DNA of 64,000 nucleotides, taken from Nitratireductor alexandrii. Lineage in GTDB: Bacteria; Pseudomonadota; Alphaproteobacteria; Rhizobiales; Rhizobiaceae. A program made the position numbers and the translations under genes. Shown here piece by piece: positions 8,120 to 16,887 of the stretch. Below the pieces are notes generated by a model that had not been told where the DNA came from, did not search any database, and saw only the letters and a list, made by a program, of their open reading frames with translations. Each line of letters begins with the position of its first letter. The stretch's first letter is position 1. The stretch lies in the NCBI RefSeq assembly GCF_004000215.1, contig NZ_RBVY01000012.1, forward strand, positions 39,882 to 103,881, read 5' to 3'.

Positions 8120-8790
8120 GAGTAGCGCCTTTCCATCAGGCTTTGGGCGGCCGTGAGGCGGGCCAAAAAATCCCGCGGTCGCGCAGCTGAAATAAAATGC
8201 CAATTGTCGATCACAAGCGGTCCTTTATCGCCGCTTTGATTCACCACATGCTGTCGCCAAGATCTCTTGCGAGAGTCTTGAAGCTCTTAACTCAAATATC
8301 TGATATGTCTGATCTCCGGCATCCTGTAAGCCCTTGCACAACATTCACATTCTACCCCGAGGAGAGTCCATTTGGTAATGCCGTGTCGGCGAATTGTCGC
8401 TGGCATGAGAACGTCGCGAACTCCTAAGCGCCGTTCAGGTCGGCAGGGTACATCTTCGGGTGCCGTATCGAAGACGATACTATAACTTTGTCGAAGGCAC
8501 GTGCCCGCGCGGTTCGTGCTGCTGAGGATGGCAGTGTCCAAAGTGCGCTTTCGCTCGATAGTTAGGGATATAGGATCGCGCACGTAGACCGGGCGGCCCT
8601 GGCTTCGGCGGTTCAGGCCACGAGGGCGATCATTACCGAGCACGGGTAGGAAAAGGGCGGCACCGGCAATACCGGTGCCGCCAGTCGGTCGTCCACAGGG
8701 AGGTTGTAGAGGACGAATTCTACAGCGAAATTTGGGGCAAGCCAAAAATCGCATAATTTGTCTTATGTACTATCTTTGACCAGTCTCCGG
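8120..8790. other. Poorly coding junction between mobile and catabolic regions
   Basis: About 670 bases with no gene I can support. A minus-strand frame of 155 codons (8287-8754) has an Arg/Cys-rich composition unlike its neighbours, no ribosome site, and runs across a terminator, so I leave it out. The stretch holds AT-richer patches (about 8170-8300 and 8710-8770) and marks the change from conjugation genes to acyl-CoA catabolism. No insertion-sequence ends, target duplications or tRNA fragments are visible. Confidence 0.5.
8651..8682 (-). terminator. Intrinsic terminator of the alpha-hydroxyacid oxidase operon
   Basis: A perfect 11-bp stem (GGCGGCACCGG / CCGGTGCCGCC) with a 5-base loop is followed, on the minus strand, by CTTTTCC. 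It lies about 110 bases after the minus-strand oxidase stop at 8791, as expected for a rho-independent terminator of that operon. Confidence 0.8.
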
Positions 8791-9978
8791 TCAGACGGGC
8801 GATACCCGGTTGATCCAAGTGCGGTCGAGATCGTGCACGGATCTGCAGCCCATCAGGATCAGCGCGCGCCGCATTTCCTCTTCGAAAATGCCCAGGATGT
8901 TGCGCACACCGGTTTCCCCGCCAACAGCGAGACCGTAGAGATAGGGCCTGCCGATCTGCACAACCCGGGCGCCGAGGCACAAAGCCCTGATTACGTCCGT
9001 GCCGCGGCGCACGCCACCGTCCAGGATGATCTGGGTCTTGCCGCCCAGTTCGGCGCCGATCCGGTCCAGGGCGGCAACGGTGGAGCTGGCACAGTCGAGC
9101 TGCCGCCCGCCATGGTTGGAGATGATGATCCCGTCGACGCCGACCGTGGACACGGCCGACACCGCATCCTCGACGTCGAGCACGCCCTTGATGAGCATCG
9201 GGCCTTTCCAGAGGTCGCGCATCCAGCGGATATCGTCCCAGACCAGGTCGGACTGCATGAAACGCGCCTGCCTGGTGTGGGTTTCTACCGTGGTGTTGAT
9301 GCGGCTGCTGACGCCTTTCTCATAGTTCGCGGCCCCCAGGCGCTGGTGTTTGAGAAGATTGTACCACCAGACCGGATAGCGGACCGCATCGAACACGGTC
9401 GAAGGGAAGATGGTCGGCGGCATCGCCATTCCATTGCGGGTTTCGCCCTCGCGGTTGCCGCGCACCGGGACATCGGTCGTCACGACCAGGGTCGAGAACC
9501 CGGCGGTGCGGGCGCGGTCGAACATATGCTGGACGAATTCGGTATCGCCGAAAGGATAGAGTTGGAACCAATGGCTCCGCGCGGTGGCCTGTCCCACTTC
9601 CTCGATGCTGTAGGACGACGCGGTGCTGAGCACGCTGAGGGTGCCTGCGGCCTCGGCTGCCCGCGCGACGCCGACATCCCCGACCCAGTTCGTCAGGGCG
9701 GACATGCCGGTGGGCGATGTCATGACGGGGATTGCGAGATCGGAGCCAGCCACGGAGGTCGCGAGGTTGACGGCGCTGACCCCGGCCAGCGTTCTTTGCC
9801 GGAGTGTCCAGGCCCCGAAATCGGTCCGGTTGGCCGCCAGCGTTTTCTGATCGTCGGCACCACCTTCGACATAGTCTCGCACAACGGCCGGGACGCAGCG
9901 GTGCATGCGACGTCGGTAGTCTTCAACATTCAACAACTGGTTCGGCTTTCTCGCCTTGAATGTGAACCCTTTGAACAT
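8791..9978 (-). CDS. FMN-dependent alpha-hydroxyacid oxidase/dehydrogenase (LldD family)
   Basis: A 395-residue TIM-barrel flavoenzyme that oxidises L-2-hydroxy acids to 2-oxo acids. Visible family marks are TSPTGMSAL (FMN site), FQLYPF, LVVTTDVP, the catalytic His-Arg motif SNHGGRQLD and the phosphate-binding DGGVRRGTDVIRAL. Length is standard for L-lactate dehydrogenase/glycolate oxidase relatives. It starts behind GGAGGAG and follows the aldolase gene by 26 bases in the same operon, so its substrate may be a 2-hydroxy acid made by or feeding the aldolase rather than lactate itself (inference). A terminator follows at 8651-8682. Confidence 0.93.
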   Translation of the reverse strand: MFKGFTFKARKPNQLLNVEDYRRRMHRCVPAVVRDYVEGGADDQKTLAANRTDFGAWTLRQRTLAGVSAVNLATSVAGSDLAIPVMTSPTGMSALTNWVGDVGVARAAEAAGTLSVLSTASSYSIEEVGQATARSHWFQLYPFGDTEFVQHMFDRARTAGFSTLVVTTDVPVRGNREGETRNGMAMPPTIFPSTVFDAVRYPVWWYNLLKHQRLGAANYEKGVSSRINTTVETHTRQARFMQSDLVWDDIRWMRDLWKGPMLIKGVLDVEDAVSAVSTVGVDGIIISNHGGRQLDCASSTVAALDRIGAELGGKTQIILDGGVRRGTDVIRALCLGARVVQIGRPYLYGLAVGGETGVRNILGIFEEEMRRALILMGCRSVHDLDRTWINRVSPV

Positions 9979-10004
9979 GGCGCACTGCTCCTCCCCGCGC
10001 GTTG

Positions 10005-10781
10005 TCAGCCAGCGTCACCGGTGCCGCCGACGGCCCGGGCGCGGGTGCGCAGGGCGGGAATGCGGGCGGCATCGGCAGCGAGGCCGCGGGTGACATAGGC
10101 CCGGTCGCTGTTGAGCGCGACGAGGCCTATGCCGAGGTCCAGGAAGGTTTCGGCATGGGATGGGTGGATGCAGATCGAGCCGATAATCTTCCCGTTTGCC
10201 TGGCCGGCGGCGACTATGCGCGCATAGGCGGCGTCGAGCTTTTCATGGCCGTCGAGCGCATCCTGCCGGGTCAATCCGATCGACAGCGCCAGATCGACGG
10301 GGCCGATGAAAATCCCGGCCAGCCCATCAACGCTTGCGATGCGTTCGACCTGGTCCAGACCTTCCTGTGTTTCGATCATCGCAAGGCCGAACACCTCGCC
10401 CGGATCGGCGTCGTAGCCGTTGCGGATCGTACCGAAGGATCGGGTGCCCTTCGGCGGATAATAGAGCGCGTCGGCGATGTTTTCGGCGTCTTCGACGGTG
10501 TTCACCATGGGCACGATGACGCCGGAGGCGCCCATGTCCAGCGCCCACATGATCAGCCTTGGTTCGTTCCAGCCGACACGGACGATCGCGGGAGTCTGTG
10601 CCGCGGCCATCGCGTGTAGCAGCCCTTCGAGATTGCCCTCATGGATCGCGCCATGCTGCATGTCCAGACAGCACCACGCAAAGGCGGAGGCGGCGAACAG
10701 CTCGGCCGTGGCCGGGCTTGGCACGCTGAGCCAGGCACCGAAGGTCACACCCGTTTCCTGCCAATCCTTGAGCGGCGTCAC
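10005..10781 (-). CDS. HpcH/HpaI-family class II aldolase
   Basis: A 258-residue metal-dependent aldolase that cleaves 2-oxo-4-hydroxy acids to pyruvate (or a 2-oxo acid) and an aldehyde. Family marks are WLSVPSP, the metal/substrate region LDMQHGAI, MGASGVIVPMVNT, the metal-ligand Glu in AMIETQEGL and Asp in FIGPVDLALSIG. The start is a GTG at 10781; an ATG two bases upstream is out of frame. First gene of a two-gene operon with the oxidase. A GTTGA-N4-TCAAC palindrome lies 73 bases upstream. The substrate cannot be told from sequence: 4-hydroxy-2-oxoheptanedioate and 2-keto-3-deoxy acids are known for relatives. Confidence 0.92.
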   Translation of the reverse strand: MTPLKDWQETGVTFGAWLSVPSPATAELFAASAFAWCCLDMQHGAIHEGNLEGLLHAMAAAQTPAIVRVGWNEPRLIMWALDMGASGVIVPMVNTVEDAENIADALYYPPKGTRSFGTIRNGYDADPGEVFGLAMIETQEGLDQVERIASVDGLAGIFIGPVDLALSIGLTRQDALDGHEKLDAAYARIVAAGQANGKIIGSICIHPSHAETFLDLGIGLVALNSDRAYVTRGLAADAARIPALRTRARAVGGTGDAG

Positions 10782-10853
10782 ATCTCTTACTCCATGGGCG
10801 ACCCCGGCGTGCAGGGCGTCTGGGTATTCATATTTCGGGATTTCACTATGATC

Positions 10854-10867
10854 GTTGATGTATCAAC
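10854..10867. promoter_or_regulatory. Operator-like palindrome GTTGATGTATCAAC
   Basis: Arms GTTGAT and ATCAAC are separated by GT, 73 bases upstream of the aldolase start. The same GTTGA-N4-TCAAC form occurs at 48630 and 62384 and, with N5, at 11955. It probably controls the aldolase-oxidase operon. Which regulator binds is unknown; the FadR-like protein encoded just upstream and the distant MarR protein are candidates. Confidence 0.6.
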
Positions 10868-11066
10868 TTGTCAATCCGAGAACCGAAGTCGAGATGTGCT
10901 GCGGGCAAGTCCGTTACCTGCTCCACGGTTCGATCCATTGGTAAAAATCTTCATATGCAGGCATATATGAGGAAAGACGGCTGGTCCGGAAAAAGGGAAA
11001 GCCCGACGTACCGCCCTGGGCCGGAACGATGCGGGACCATGCGCCACTTTTAGAAAATGAGATTTC

Positions 11067-11090
11067 GCCCGGACCGGATTTCGTCCGGGC
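11067..11090 (-). terminator. Hairpin after the FadR-like gene
   Basis: Eight-bp arms GCCCGGAC / GTCCGGGC around an 8-base loop lie 26 bases beyond the minus-strand stop at 11116. The minus-strand downstream sequence is only moderately T-rich (GAAATCTCATTTTC), so this is a probable rather than certain terminator. Confidence 0.5.
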
Positions 11091-11115
11091 AGACCCGCGG
11101 CGAAATGCGGGGTCG

Positions 11116-11841
11116 CTACTGGTCCACAGCCATGATCGACCCCTCGGGGTATCGGCGCAGAATGGCTTCATGCACTTTCGAGAGATGATCGTTCATGATG
11201 GTGATCGCGCCGTCTGCATCATGATTTCGCAGGCATTGGACGACCTGTTCGCGGGATTCGACGACCGAGATCGTCGCCCGGATGTCGGCGGCCCGAACGA
11301 AGCGCCGTACCACTTCCGCCAGCGGTTCGGTCAGCAGCATGAGCACCATGTTCTGGGTCGATTTTGCGAGCAGCGAATAGAAGGCCGCCGTCAGCTTCAT
11401 CTGTTGTTCGTGTTCGCGGTTTTCGATGGCCTGGCGCGACAGAACGAGATTCTCGTCCAGCTTCTTGAAATCGTCTTCGGTCGCCCGCTGCGCCGCCATG
11501 CGCAGGACCACTTTCATGATCTCCTGCCGGGCCTCGGTGAGGTTGTCGAGCGAGATGCGGCCAAGCGCCAGCATGTCGCGGATCGACTGGGTGACACCGT
11601 CGAAGCTGCCCTCCCGCACGAAAGCCCCGCCATGCGCGCCCTTCTGGAGCCCGATGAGACCGGCACTCTCGAGGTTTCTCAACGCTTCCCGAACCGCGTT
11701 GCGGCTTACGCCGAATTGCAGCGACAGTTCCCGTTCCGGGGGAAGCTTGTCGCCTGGCCGCAACCTACGCGCTTCAATCTGTTCGCGAATCTGTTCACTG
11801 ATCACTTCGAACGTGCGGGCGGTCGTTACCGGCTTGAACAT
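11116..11841 (-). CDS. FadR/GntR-family transcriptional regulator (first of two)
   Basis: A 241-residue regulator with an N-terminal winged helix (residues ~10-75; GDKLPPERELSLQFGVSRNAVREAL) and a C-terminal FCD ligand domain with His residues (ITIMNDHLSKVHEA) suited to metal and organic-acid binding. FCD regulators generally act as repressors released by a pathway acid. It lies upstream of, and in the same direction as, the aldolase-oxidase operon. Its own promoter region has a GTTGA-N5-TCAAC repeat (11955-11969). Its DNA-reading helix is nearly the same as that of the second FadR-like protein at 58615-59337, so the two may share sites. Confidence 0.93.
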   Translation of the reverse strand: MFKPVTTARTFEVISEQIREQIEARRLRPGDKLPPERELSLQFGVSRNAVREALRNLESAGLIGLQKGAHGGAFVREGSFDGVTQSIRDMLALGRISLDNLTEARQEIMKVVLRMAAQRATEDDFKKLDENLVLSRQAIENREHEQQMKLTAAFYSLLAKSTQNMVLMLLTEPLAEVVRRFVRAADIRATISVVESREQVVQCLRNHDADGAITIMNDHLSKVHEAILRRYPEGSIMAVDQ

Positions 11842-12256
11842 GGTTTCACACGGGCTCCTGTTTTCACCGACGTTCTACGGCGCCGGGTACCGCTTGATAC
11901 CATCCAGATTAGCCGGGGTTCAATGGAAGGGGCAATGGCGAAGTAACTCCATTTGTTGAATGTATCAACCATACGGCACTTGCTGAAAGCACTAAAGGAG
12001 GTATGATAGAATGGTAGTGCCAAAAGAACACCGGAGCAAGGATGTCAAATCGCGCAGTGAAGATTCATCGCACAGGTTCGGGTGCCGGCGCGTGCGGTGT
12101 CTGTCGGCCCCTTCCGACGAGCCTGTCCCCGGGGCGCGGCCGGGTGAAAGGGCACAGATCCCTGCACCGACAACGAGCGTTGCCGTTTTTAAACGCAAAC
12201 CTGGCGCAGTCGACCGGCGGGATGGGCGTCAGGACAGTTGACCGCAGGCCCATTGC
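11842..12256. other. Divergent promoter region of regulator and exporter
   Basis: This 415-base gap between the FadR-like gene (minus) and the exporter (plus) has no supported gene. It contains the GTTGA-N5-TCAAC repeat at 11955-11969 and, at 12012-12022, an imperfect TGGT-AGT-GCCA match to the second operator class. The stretch 12040-12240 shows open frames on both strands but none with a convincing start or family match. Confidence 0.45.
11955..11969. promoter_or_regulatory. Operator-like repeat GTTGA-ATGTA-TCAAC
   Basis: Inverted GTTGA / TCAAC arms with a 5-base spacer lie 114 bases before the FadR-like start. The arms match the 10854 site but the spacer is one base longer. This suggests autoregulation, though a half-turn shift would alter binding. 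Confidence 0.5.
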
Positions 12257-13474
12257 ATGACCTGGCGATTTCCGATCGCAAGACCCCGCCAATCCATGAA
12301 GGTGAGCGAGACCCGTGTCGCGCTGATCGGGGCGGCGATGCTGACGCTTGGGCCCGTCTCCAGCTCGCTTTTCGCGCCTGCCCTACCCTCGGTCGTGGGT
12401 GAGCTCAACACGACGGAGGCGAAGGCGCAGCTTGCGATTTCAGCGCTTCTGGGCGGGCTCGCGATTGCGCAACTGCTTTGCGGCGCGCTGTCGGACCGCT
12501 TCGGAAGGAAGTCGGTTCTGAGCGCGTTCTTCGCAATCTTCATCGCCGCTAGTTTCTGGGCTTCGGTCGCTCAGGATATCGACCACCTGATCGCCGCTCG
12601 GTTCTTTCAGGGGATCGGCGCGTCGGCCGGTCTGATCACCTCGCGCGCCATCGTTCGGGACCTGTTTCCGCCGGAACGGGCCACACGGATTTACGCGCTT
12701 ATGTCGGGGGCGATTGCCGTGGGGCCCGCGATTGCGCCTTTTGCAGGCGCGCTTCTGGTCGTGGCCTTCGGATGGCGCGCCACGCTGCTCGTGCTTGGCC
12801 TTCTCGCCCTGCTCGTCGTGCTGCTGACCGTGTTCGGCCTGCCGGAATCCAACCGGGGCGAGCGGCAGCCATTGCGGTTCGGCACCGTCATAGGCGCGCT
12901 GATACTCTTGCTGCGCACGGGGAGTTTCATCCGCCCCGCGCTGGTCGCGGCCATTCCGACCGGCACCATGTATGCCTTTGCCGCCATCACGCCGCTGCTT
13001 CTCATCGTCGAGATCGGGGTCTCGACCTCCAGCTTCGGGCTCATCCTGATGGCGCAGGCCGCCGTCTACATACTGGCGACCGTCATCTGTCGTGTGCTGA
13101 TTGGCCGGATGTCCGTGGGACGCATTGCGCTGATAGGGATCGCACTGGATGCGGCGGGCGCCATCGGGCTAGCGCTTTTGCATGTGCATGACACGCTGAC
13201 CGTGCTGAACGTCATGGTTCCGATTGCGCTGATCTCGTTCGGGAACGGGCTGTTCTTCCCCATGTTCACCTCGCAATCCATCTATGGCGCGCCGACAGCC
13301 CCGGGAATGGCAAGCTCGGTTCTGAACTTCCTTCAGCTCTCGACCGGCTTCATCGTGACGGCGGCGGCAAGCCTGCTGGCGGACGCCCGGTTTGCCGCCG
13401 GGACGGTCTATCCGCTGTGCATCATGGTGGCGGTGGGATTGGGCGTCCTGCACCTATCTCGCGGGAGCGAATGA
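12257..13474 (+). CDS. MFS exporter, Bcr/CflA drug-resistance type
   Basis: A 405-residue major-facilitator protein with 12 predicted membrane segments. The MFS signature between segments 2 and 3 is clear (GALSDRFGRKSVL), as is the motif of segment 5 typical of antiporters (AIAVGPAIAPFAGALL). Bcr/CflA relatives expel sulfonamides, bicyclomycin or metabolites by proton exchange. The start may be the ATG at 12257 or, more likely by alignment with the usual short N-terminus, the in-frame ATG at 12296. Neither has a strong ribosome site. It may expel a toxic substrate or intermediate of the neighbouring pathway (inference). Confidence 0.88.
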   Translation: MTWRFPIARPRQSMKVSETRVALIGAAMLTLGPVSSSLFAPALPSVVGELNTTEAKAQLAISALLGGLAIAQLLCGALSDRFGRKSVLSAFFAIFIAASFWASVAQDIDHLIAARFFQGIGASAGLITSRAIVRDLFPPERATRIYALMSGAIAVGPAIAPFAGALLVVAFGWRATLLVLGLLALLVVLLTVFGLPESNRGERQPLRFGTVIGALILLLRTGSFIRPALVAAIPTGTMYAFAAITPLLLIVEIGVSTSSFGLILMAQAAVYILATVICRVLIGRMSVGRIALIGIALDAAGAIGLALLHVHDTLTVLNVMVPIALISFGNGLFFPMFTSQSIYGAPTAPGMASSVLNFLQLSTGFIVTAAASLLADARFAAGTVYPLCIMVAVGLGVLHLSRGSE

Positions 13475-13711
13475 CGGTTGAACTGACTGTCTGTGCGGGG
13501 GCGACCGCCGCACCATATGCCAACGCGACCCGGTGAAGTCCGTGCCTCGATTGACGCGGGGTTTCGCATCACTCATCCCGGGGGCCTTGGCGAGGTTCTC
13601 AGACACAGAAAAGACGGTGCACGGCAGGAGTGTGGCACTGGATCAACTGTGGCTTCCCTGACGTCCGAAGTTGGAATGGGCCGGGACGCGTCTGACCCCG
13701 CCCAAACGAAA

Positions 13712-13740
13712 ACCGCCCGTCGCTTGCGGCAACGGGCGGT
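13712..13740 (-). terminator. Terminator of the orphan TRAP binding-protein gene
   Basis: Perfect 9-bp arms ACCGCCCGT / ACGGGCGGT with an 11-base loop. On the minus strand the stem is followed by TTTTCGTTT. It lies 25 bases beyond the binding-protein stop at 13765. Confidence 0.8.
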
Positions 13741-13764
13741 GCAATTTCCCTTGAGTGGGAGGCG

Positions 13765-14883
13765 TTAGTTCACGCCTTTCATCTTCGAGAAGATCTCCGT
13801 CCAGTAGATCTCGGCGAGCGCGTCCTGATCGTTGAAATCGACATCCATCGCTTGCCATTTTTCGAGGTAGGTCAGATAGTTATCCACGATTTCCTGCGCG
13901 TTCTCGATCCCGCGTTCCTGGCCACGCGCAACCACTTGGGCCACGTTGTTCTTGGTCCATTCGTCCAGGACCGCCATGGACGCTTCGTTGAGGATGCCCA
14001 GGTTCTTGCCTTCGTCGATGGCTTTCTGACGGGCCGCAGCATCCTGCGATTCATAGGCAAGCACGCCGTTGGCCATGGCATTGGCGGCGGCACGCGCGGC
14101 AATCGCCTTGGTTTCCGACGAGAAATCGTCCCACACATCGCGGCTCAGCGCGATCGCGGCGGCGTTCACCACGGCACCATGATTGGTTTCGACGAACCAG
14201 GGAGCCACGTCGATGAACGAATAGGCGAGGTAGGTGTTGGGCGGGCCGGAGTGGCACTCGGCAGCGCCGCGTTGCAGCGCCTCATAGGCTTCGCTGAGGC
14301 TGACATTCACCGGCACCATATCGCCCAGCGCGCCAAACATCCGCGACCAAGGTGCGATGGCCCGAACACGCAGGTTGTTGAAATCCTCGGGGGCCGAGAC
14401 TTCCTTGGTGCAGAAGAGGTTGTAGTTGCCAAGCGCGAACGGGGCGAGCACGATCTGGTTCAGCTCTTCCATCTCTTCGTTACAGGCTTCGCAATTGTTC
14501 ACATAATAATCCATAAACGCGCCGCCCCGGGCCTGGGCCACGCCGCCGATGCCAACCAGTTCAGAGAACATGAACATGATCGGAAGCTCGGTCGCGAAGC
14601 TGACGTTCGAATAGGTCGCGCCATCGACCACGCCGTCCCGCAGGCCGGCCACCGCGGTCTTGGTGTCCACAACCCCGCCGCCGGGCACGAATTCGAAGGC
14701 GACCTCGCCGTTGGTCTTTTCGGTGATTTCCTTCAGAAACGGTTCGACGAACTGGATGTTCAGATTGGAGGTTGCTGGGGCAAATGACCCGTAGAGATAT
14801 TCGCGCGCGGACGCCGGGCCTGTGACCATTGCCAGCCCCGACAGGGCGGCGACGGTTGCAAGCATGCTGAACGTTACCTTCAT
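13765..14883 (-). CDS. TRAP-type substrate-binding protein (DctP family), orphan
   Basis: A 372-residue periplasmic solute receptor with a 26-residue signal peptide (ending PASA). The TRAP-P fold shows in FVPGGGVVDTKTAVAGLRDG (ligand cleft) and NNLRVRAIAPWSRMFGALG, where the Arg salt-bridges a carboxylate ligand. GGAGGAAG precedes the ATG. No membrane subunits (DctQ/DctM) are adjacent, so it must work with distant ones. The QM pair at 38089-39911, which lacks its own P gene, is the obvious partner (inference). It is transcribed divergently from the quinone oxidoreductase and ends at a strong terminator, so it is monocistronic. Confidence 0.92.
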   Translation of the reverse strand: MKVTFSMLATVAALSGLAMVTGPASAREYLYGSFAPATSNLNIQFVEPFLKEITEKTNGEVAFEFVPGGGVVDTKTAVAGLRDGVVDGATYSNVSFATELPIMFMFSELVGIGGVAQARGGAFMDYYVNNCEACNEEMEELNQIVLAPFALGNYNLFCTKEVSAPEDFNNLRVRAIAPWSRMFGALGDMVPVNVSLSEAYEALQRGAAECHSGPPNTYLAYSFIDVAPWFVETNHGAVVNAAAIALSRDVWDDFSSETKAIAARAAANAMANGVLAYESQDAAARQKAIDEGKNLGILNEASMAVLDEWTKNNVAQVVARGQERGIENAQEIVDNYLTYLEKWQAMDVDFNDQDALAEIYWTEIFSKMKGVN

Positions 14884-15020
14884 TTGGATTCTTCCTCCCT
14901 AAATTTCTCCGGCGGCACGCGATCATCGACGTTGCACACACCTCATGGCGCGCGCGACTCCCAACCGGCCCCGAGATCATGCAATAGGGGAAAACCTATT
15001 GTCAATACCATTGAAATGCT

Positions 15021-15035
15021 AAATGTAGGACCATT
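15021..15035. promoter_or_regulatory. Imperfect TGGT-N3-ACCA-type operator
   Basis: AAATGT-AGG-ACCATT, with one perfect half-site, lies in the divergent promoter of the TRAP receptor and the quinone oxidoreductase. A further ACCATT half-site is at 15007-15012. It fits the class found at 28992, 36455, 43988 and 52761. Confidence 0.45.
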
Positions 15036-15068
15036 GTTGAGATGCCGAATCTGGAGGAGAGACAAAGA

Positions 15069-16040
15069 ATGAAAGCCTGGGTTATGAAGGAATATTCCGG
15101 TCTCGATGGTTTGTGCTACGAGGACGTGCCCGACCCCACGCCTGGTCCCGGTCAGTACCTGATCCAGACTGAGGTTGCGGGACTTAACTTCTTCGACACG
15201 CTGATGATCCAGGGGCGCTACCAGGTGCGGCCCGAGCTACCCTTCGTTCTGGGCGCCGAGGCGGCAGGCACCGTCATTGCTGTAGGCGAGGGCGTGCCCC
15301 TGCCCGTCGGTGCCCGGATTGCTGGGTTTGCCTCGACGGGCGCATTTGCCGAGAAAGCCGTGTTCGACGCCGGTTCGGTTTACGAAGTGCCCGAGGGAAC
15401 CGATCCGGCCAGTGCGATGGTGCTGCGGGGCAATTACATGACCTCGCATTATGCTCTGATGGACAAGGGCGGACTTTCCGCAGGAGAAACTGTCCTTGTG
15501 CTGGCCGCTGCCGGGGGTGTGGGCAGCGCCGCGGTCGAGATCGCAAAGGCAAAGGGCGCCCGGGTCATCGCGGTGGCACGGGGGACCGGGAAACTTGAGA
15601 GTTGCCGCAGGCTCGGGGCCGACGCGGTGTATGATTATACCGACTCGAACTGGGCCAATGAGGTCAAGAAGGATTTCGGCAGCGACGCGATCGACATCAT
15701 CTACGACCCGGTGGGCGGTGAGATCGCTTTGGCGGCGCTGCGGTTGCTGGGTTGGAACGGCCGTTACCTGGTGATCGGCTTCACTTCGGGCGATATTCCG
15801 GATTTTCCTGCGAACCGCTTTCTGATCAAGAATGCCTCGGCGGTCGGTGTCCTTTATGGCGTTGCCGCCCGGCGCGACCCGGCCATTCCGGCGGCGATCC
15901 GCAAGGACATTCTGGCGATGCAGGCCGCCGGTCAGCTCAGTCCGCTGATCGAACCGCCCGTTGCCGTCACCGAGCTTCCGGCAGCTCTGGCTCGCATCGC
16001 AGGGCGCGAGACCACCGGGAAGGTGGTGCTCGCCTTTTAG
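15069..16040 (+). CDS. Zinc-independent quinone oxidoreductase / enoyl reductase (MDR superfamily)
   Basis: A 323-residue medium-chain reductase of the NADPH:quinone oxidoreductase type. An N-terminal GroES-like domain (residues 1-125) precedes a Rossmann domain with the NADP site AAAGGVGSAAVEIAKA. The cysteines that bind catalytic zinc in alcohol dehydrogenases are absent, so it is likely a reductase of quinones or of enone/enoyl double bonds. The start is the ATG at 15069 behind GGAGGAGAG; an upstream ATG at 15042 would place the ribosome site inside the gene. In this setting it may saturate an enoyl-CoA or enone intermediate (inference). Confidence 0.9.
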   Translation: MKAWVMKEYSGLDGLCYEDVPDPTPGPGQYLIQTEVAGLNFFDTLMIQGRYQVRPELPFVLGAEAAGTVIAVGEGVPLPVGARIAGFASTGAFAEKAVFDAGSVYEVPEGTDPASAMVLRGNYMTSHYALMDKGGLSAGETVLVLAAAGGVGSAAVEIAKAKGARVIAVARGTGKLESCRRLGADAVYDYTDSNWANEVKKDFGSDAIDIIYDPVGGEIALAALRLLGWNGRYLVIGFTSGDIPDFPANRFLIKNASAVGVLYGVAARRDPAIPAAIRKDILAMQAAGQLSPLIEPPVAVTELPAALARIAGRETTGKVVLAF

Positions 16041-16061
16041 GCGGGGCCCGCCCGTGGCCTC

Positions 16062-16853
16062 TCAGCCGCCGCTCCAGACCGGCGGCCGCTTCTCGGCAAA
16101 GGCGAGGACACCTTCGAGATAGTCCGGGCTGTTTCGCATCGCCTCGACTTCGGGCATGTCGATTGGGAAGGACTTGACGAACTCGCCGTCGAACATCGTC
16201 CTGCGCACCGTCTGCTTCGTCGCGCGCAGGGAGGCCGGGGCGGATTGCATCATCATCTCGGCCCATTCGCGGGCAACTTCCAGGGTTTTGCCTTCGGGTG
16301 CGACCGCGGTGACGAAACCAAGGTCGTAGCCCTCCTGCGCCGGGACGCGACGCCCTGTCAGCAGGATCCCCATGGCGCGCTGCATCCCGATGAACCGCGG
16401 CAGGTACTGCGCGCCTCCCGCGAGCGGCGCGAGGCCGAAACGCGGCTCGGTAAAGGCGAACCAGGCGCGCGCCTCGTCGGCGATCACGATGTCGGAGGCC
16501 AAGGCAAGTTCGAACCCGCCGCCGACGGCAAAGCCGTTCACCGCCGCAATCACGGGCTTGGATATGTCAAACCGGGTGCTGAACCCGCCAAAGCCGGAGC
16601 GCGGCATAACCCGGCGCGTGCCGCTCGCCGCATGGGCCTTAACGTCATTGCCCGCGCTGAACGCCTTGTCCCCTGCCCCGGTCAGGATGCCGATCCATTG
16701 GTCGGGATCAGACTCGAAGTCGTCCCAGACGCCTGAAAGCTCGATGTCCGCGGCGTAGTGCAACGAATTCATCGCGTCGGGCCGATTGATCGTCACGATC
16801 GTGACATGCCCCTCCCGCTCCACGGTGCAATGTTCCAGTGTCGTCTTGGTCAT
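16062..16853 (-). CDS. Enoyl-CoA hydratase/isomerase family protein
   Basis: A 263-residue crotonase-fold enzyme. The oxyanion-hole motifs are AFSAGNDVKAHA (residues ~66-77) and NGFAVGGGFELALASD, and the later FTEPRFGLAPLAGG carries the region of the second catalytic Glu (TEPRFGL). The protein should hydrate or isomerise an enoyl-CoA, though crotonases also include dehalogenases and decarboxylases. It starts behind AGAGGAGAA, 34 bases after the phosphatase-like gene on the same strand, and converges on the quinone oxidoreductase gene. Confidence 0.92.
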   Translation of the reverse strand: MTKTTLEHCTVEREGHVTIVTINRPDAMNSLHYAADIELSGVWDDFESDPDQWIGILTGAGDKAFSAGNDVKAHAASGTRRVMPRSGFGGFSTRFDISKPVIAAVNGFAVGGGFELALASDIVIADEARAWFAFTEPRFGLAPLAGGAQYLPRFIGMQRAMGILLTGRRVPAQEGYDLGFVTAVAPEGKTLEVAREWAEMMMQSAPASLRATKQTVRRTMFDGEFVKSFPIDMPEVEAMRNSPDYLEGVLAFAEKRPPVWSGG

Positions 16854-16887
16854 GGGTTCTCCTCTCTTTTATGTCGTCGCCGTGTGG

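Noticed and set aside
8287..8754. A 155-codon minus-strand open frame in the junction region
   Set aside because: No ribosome site, odd Arg/Cys-rich composition, and it contains the terminator at 8651-8682.
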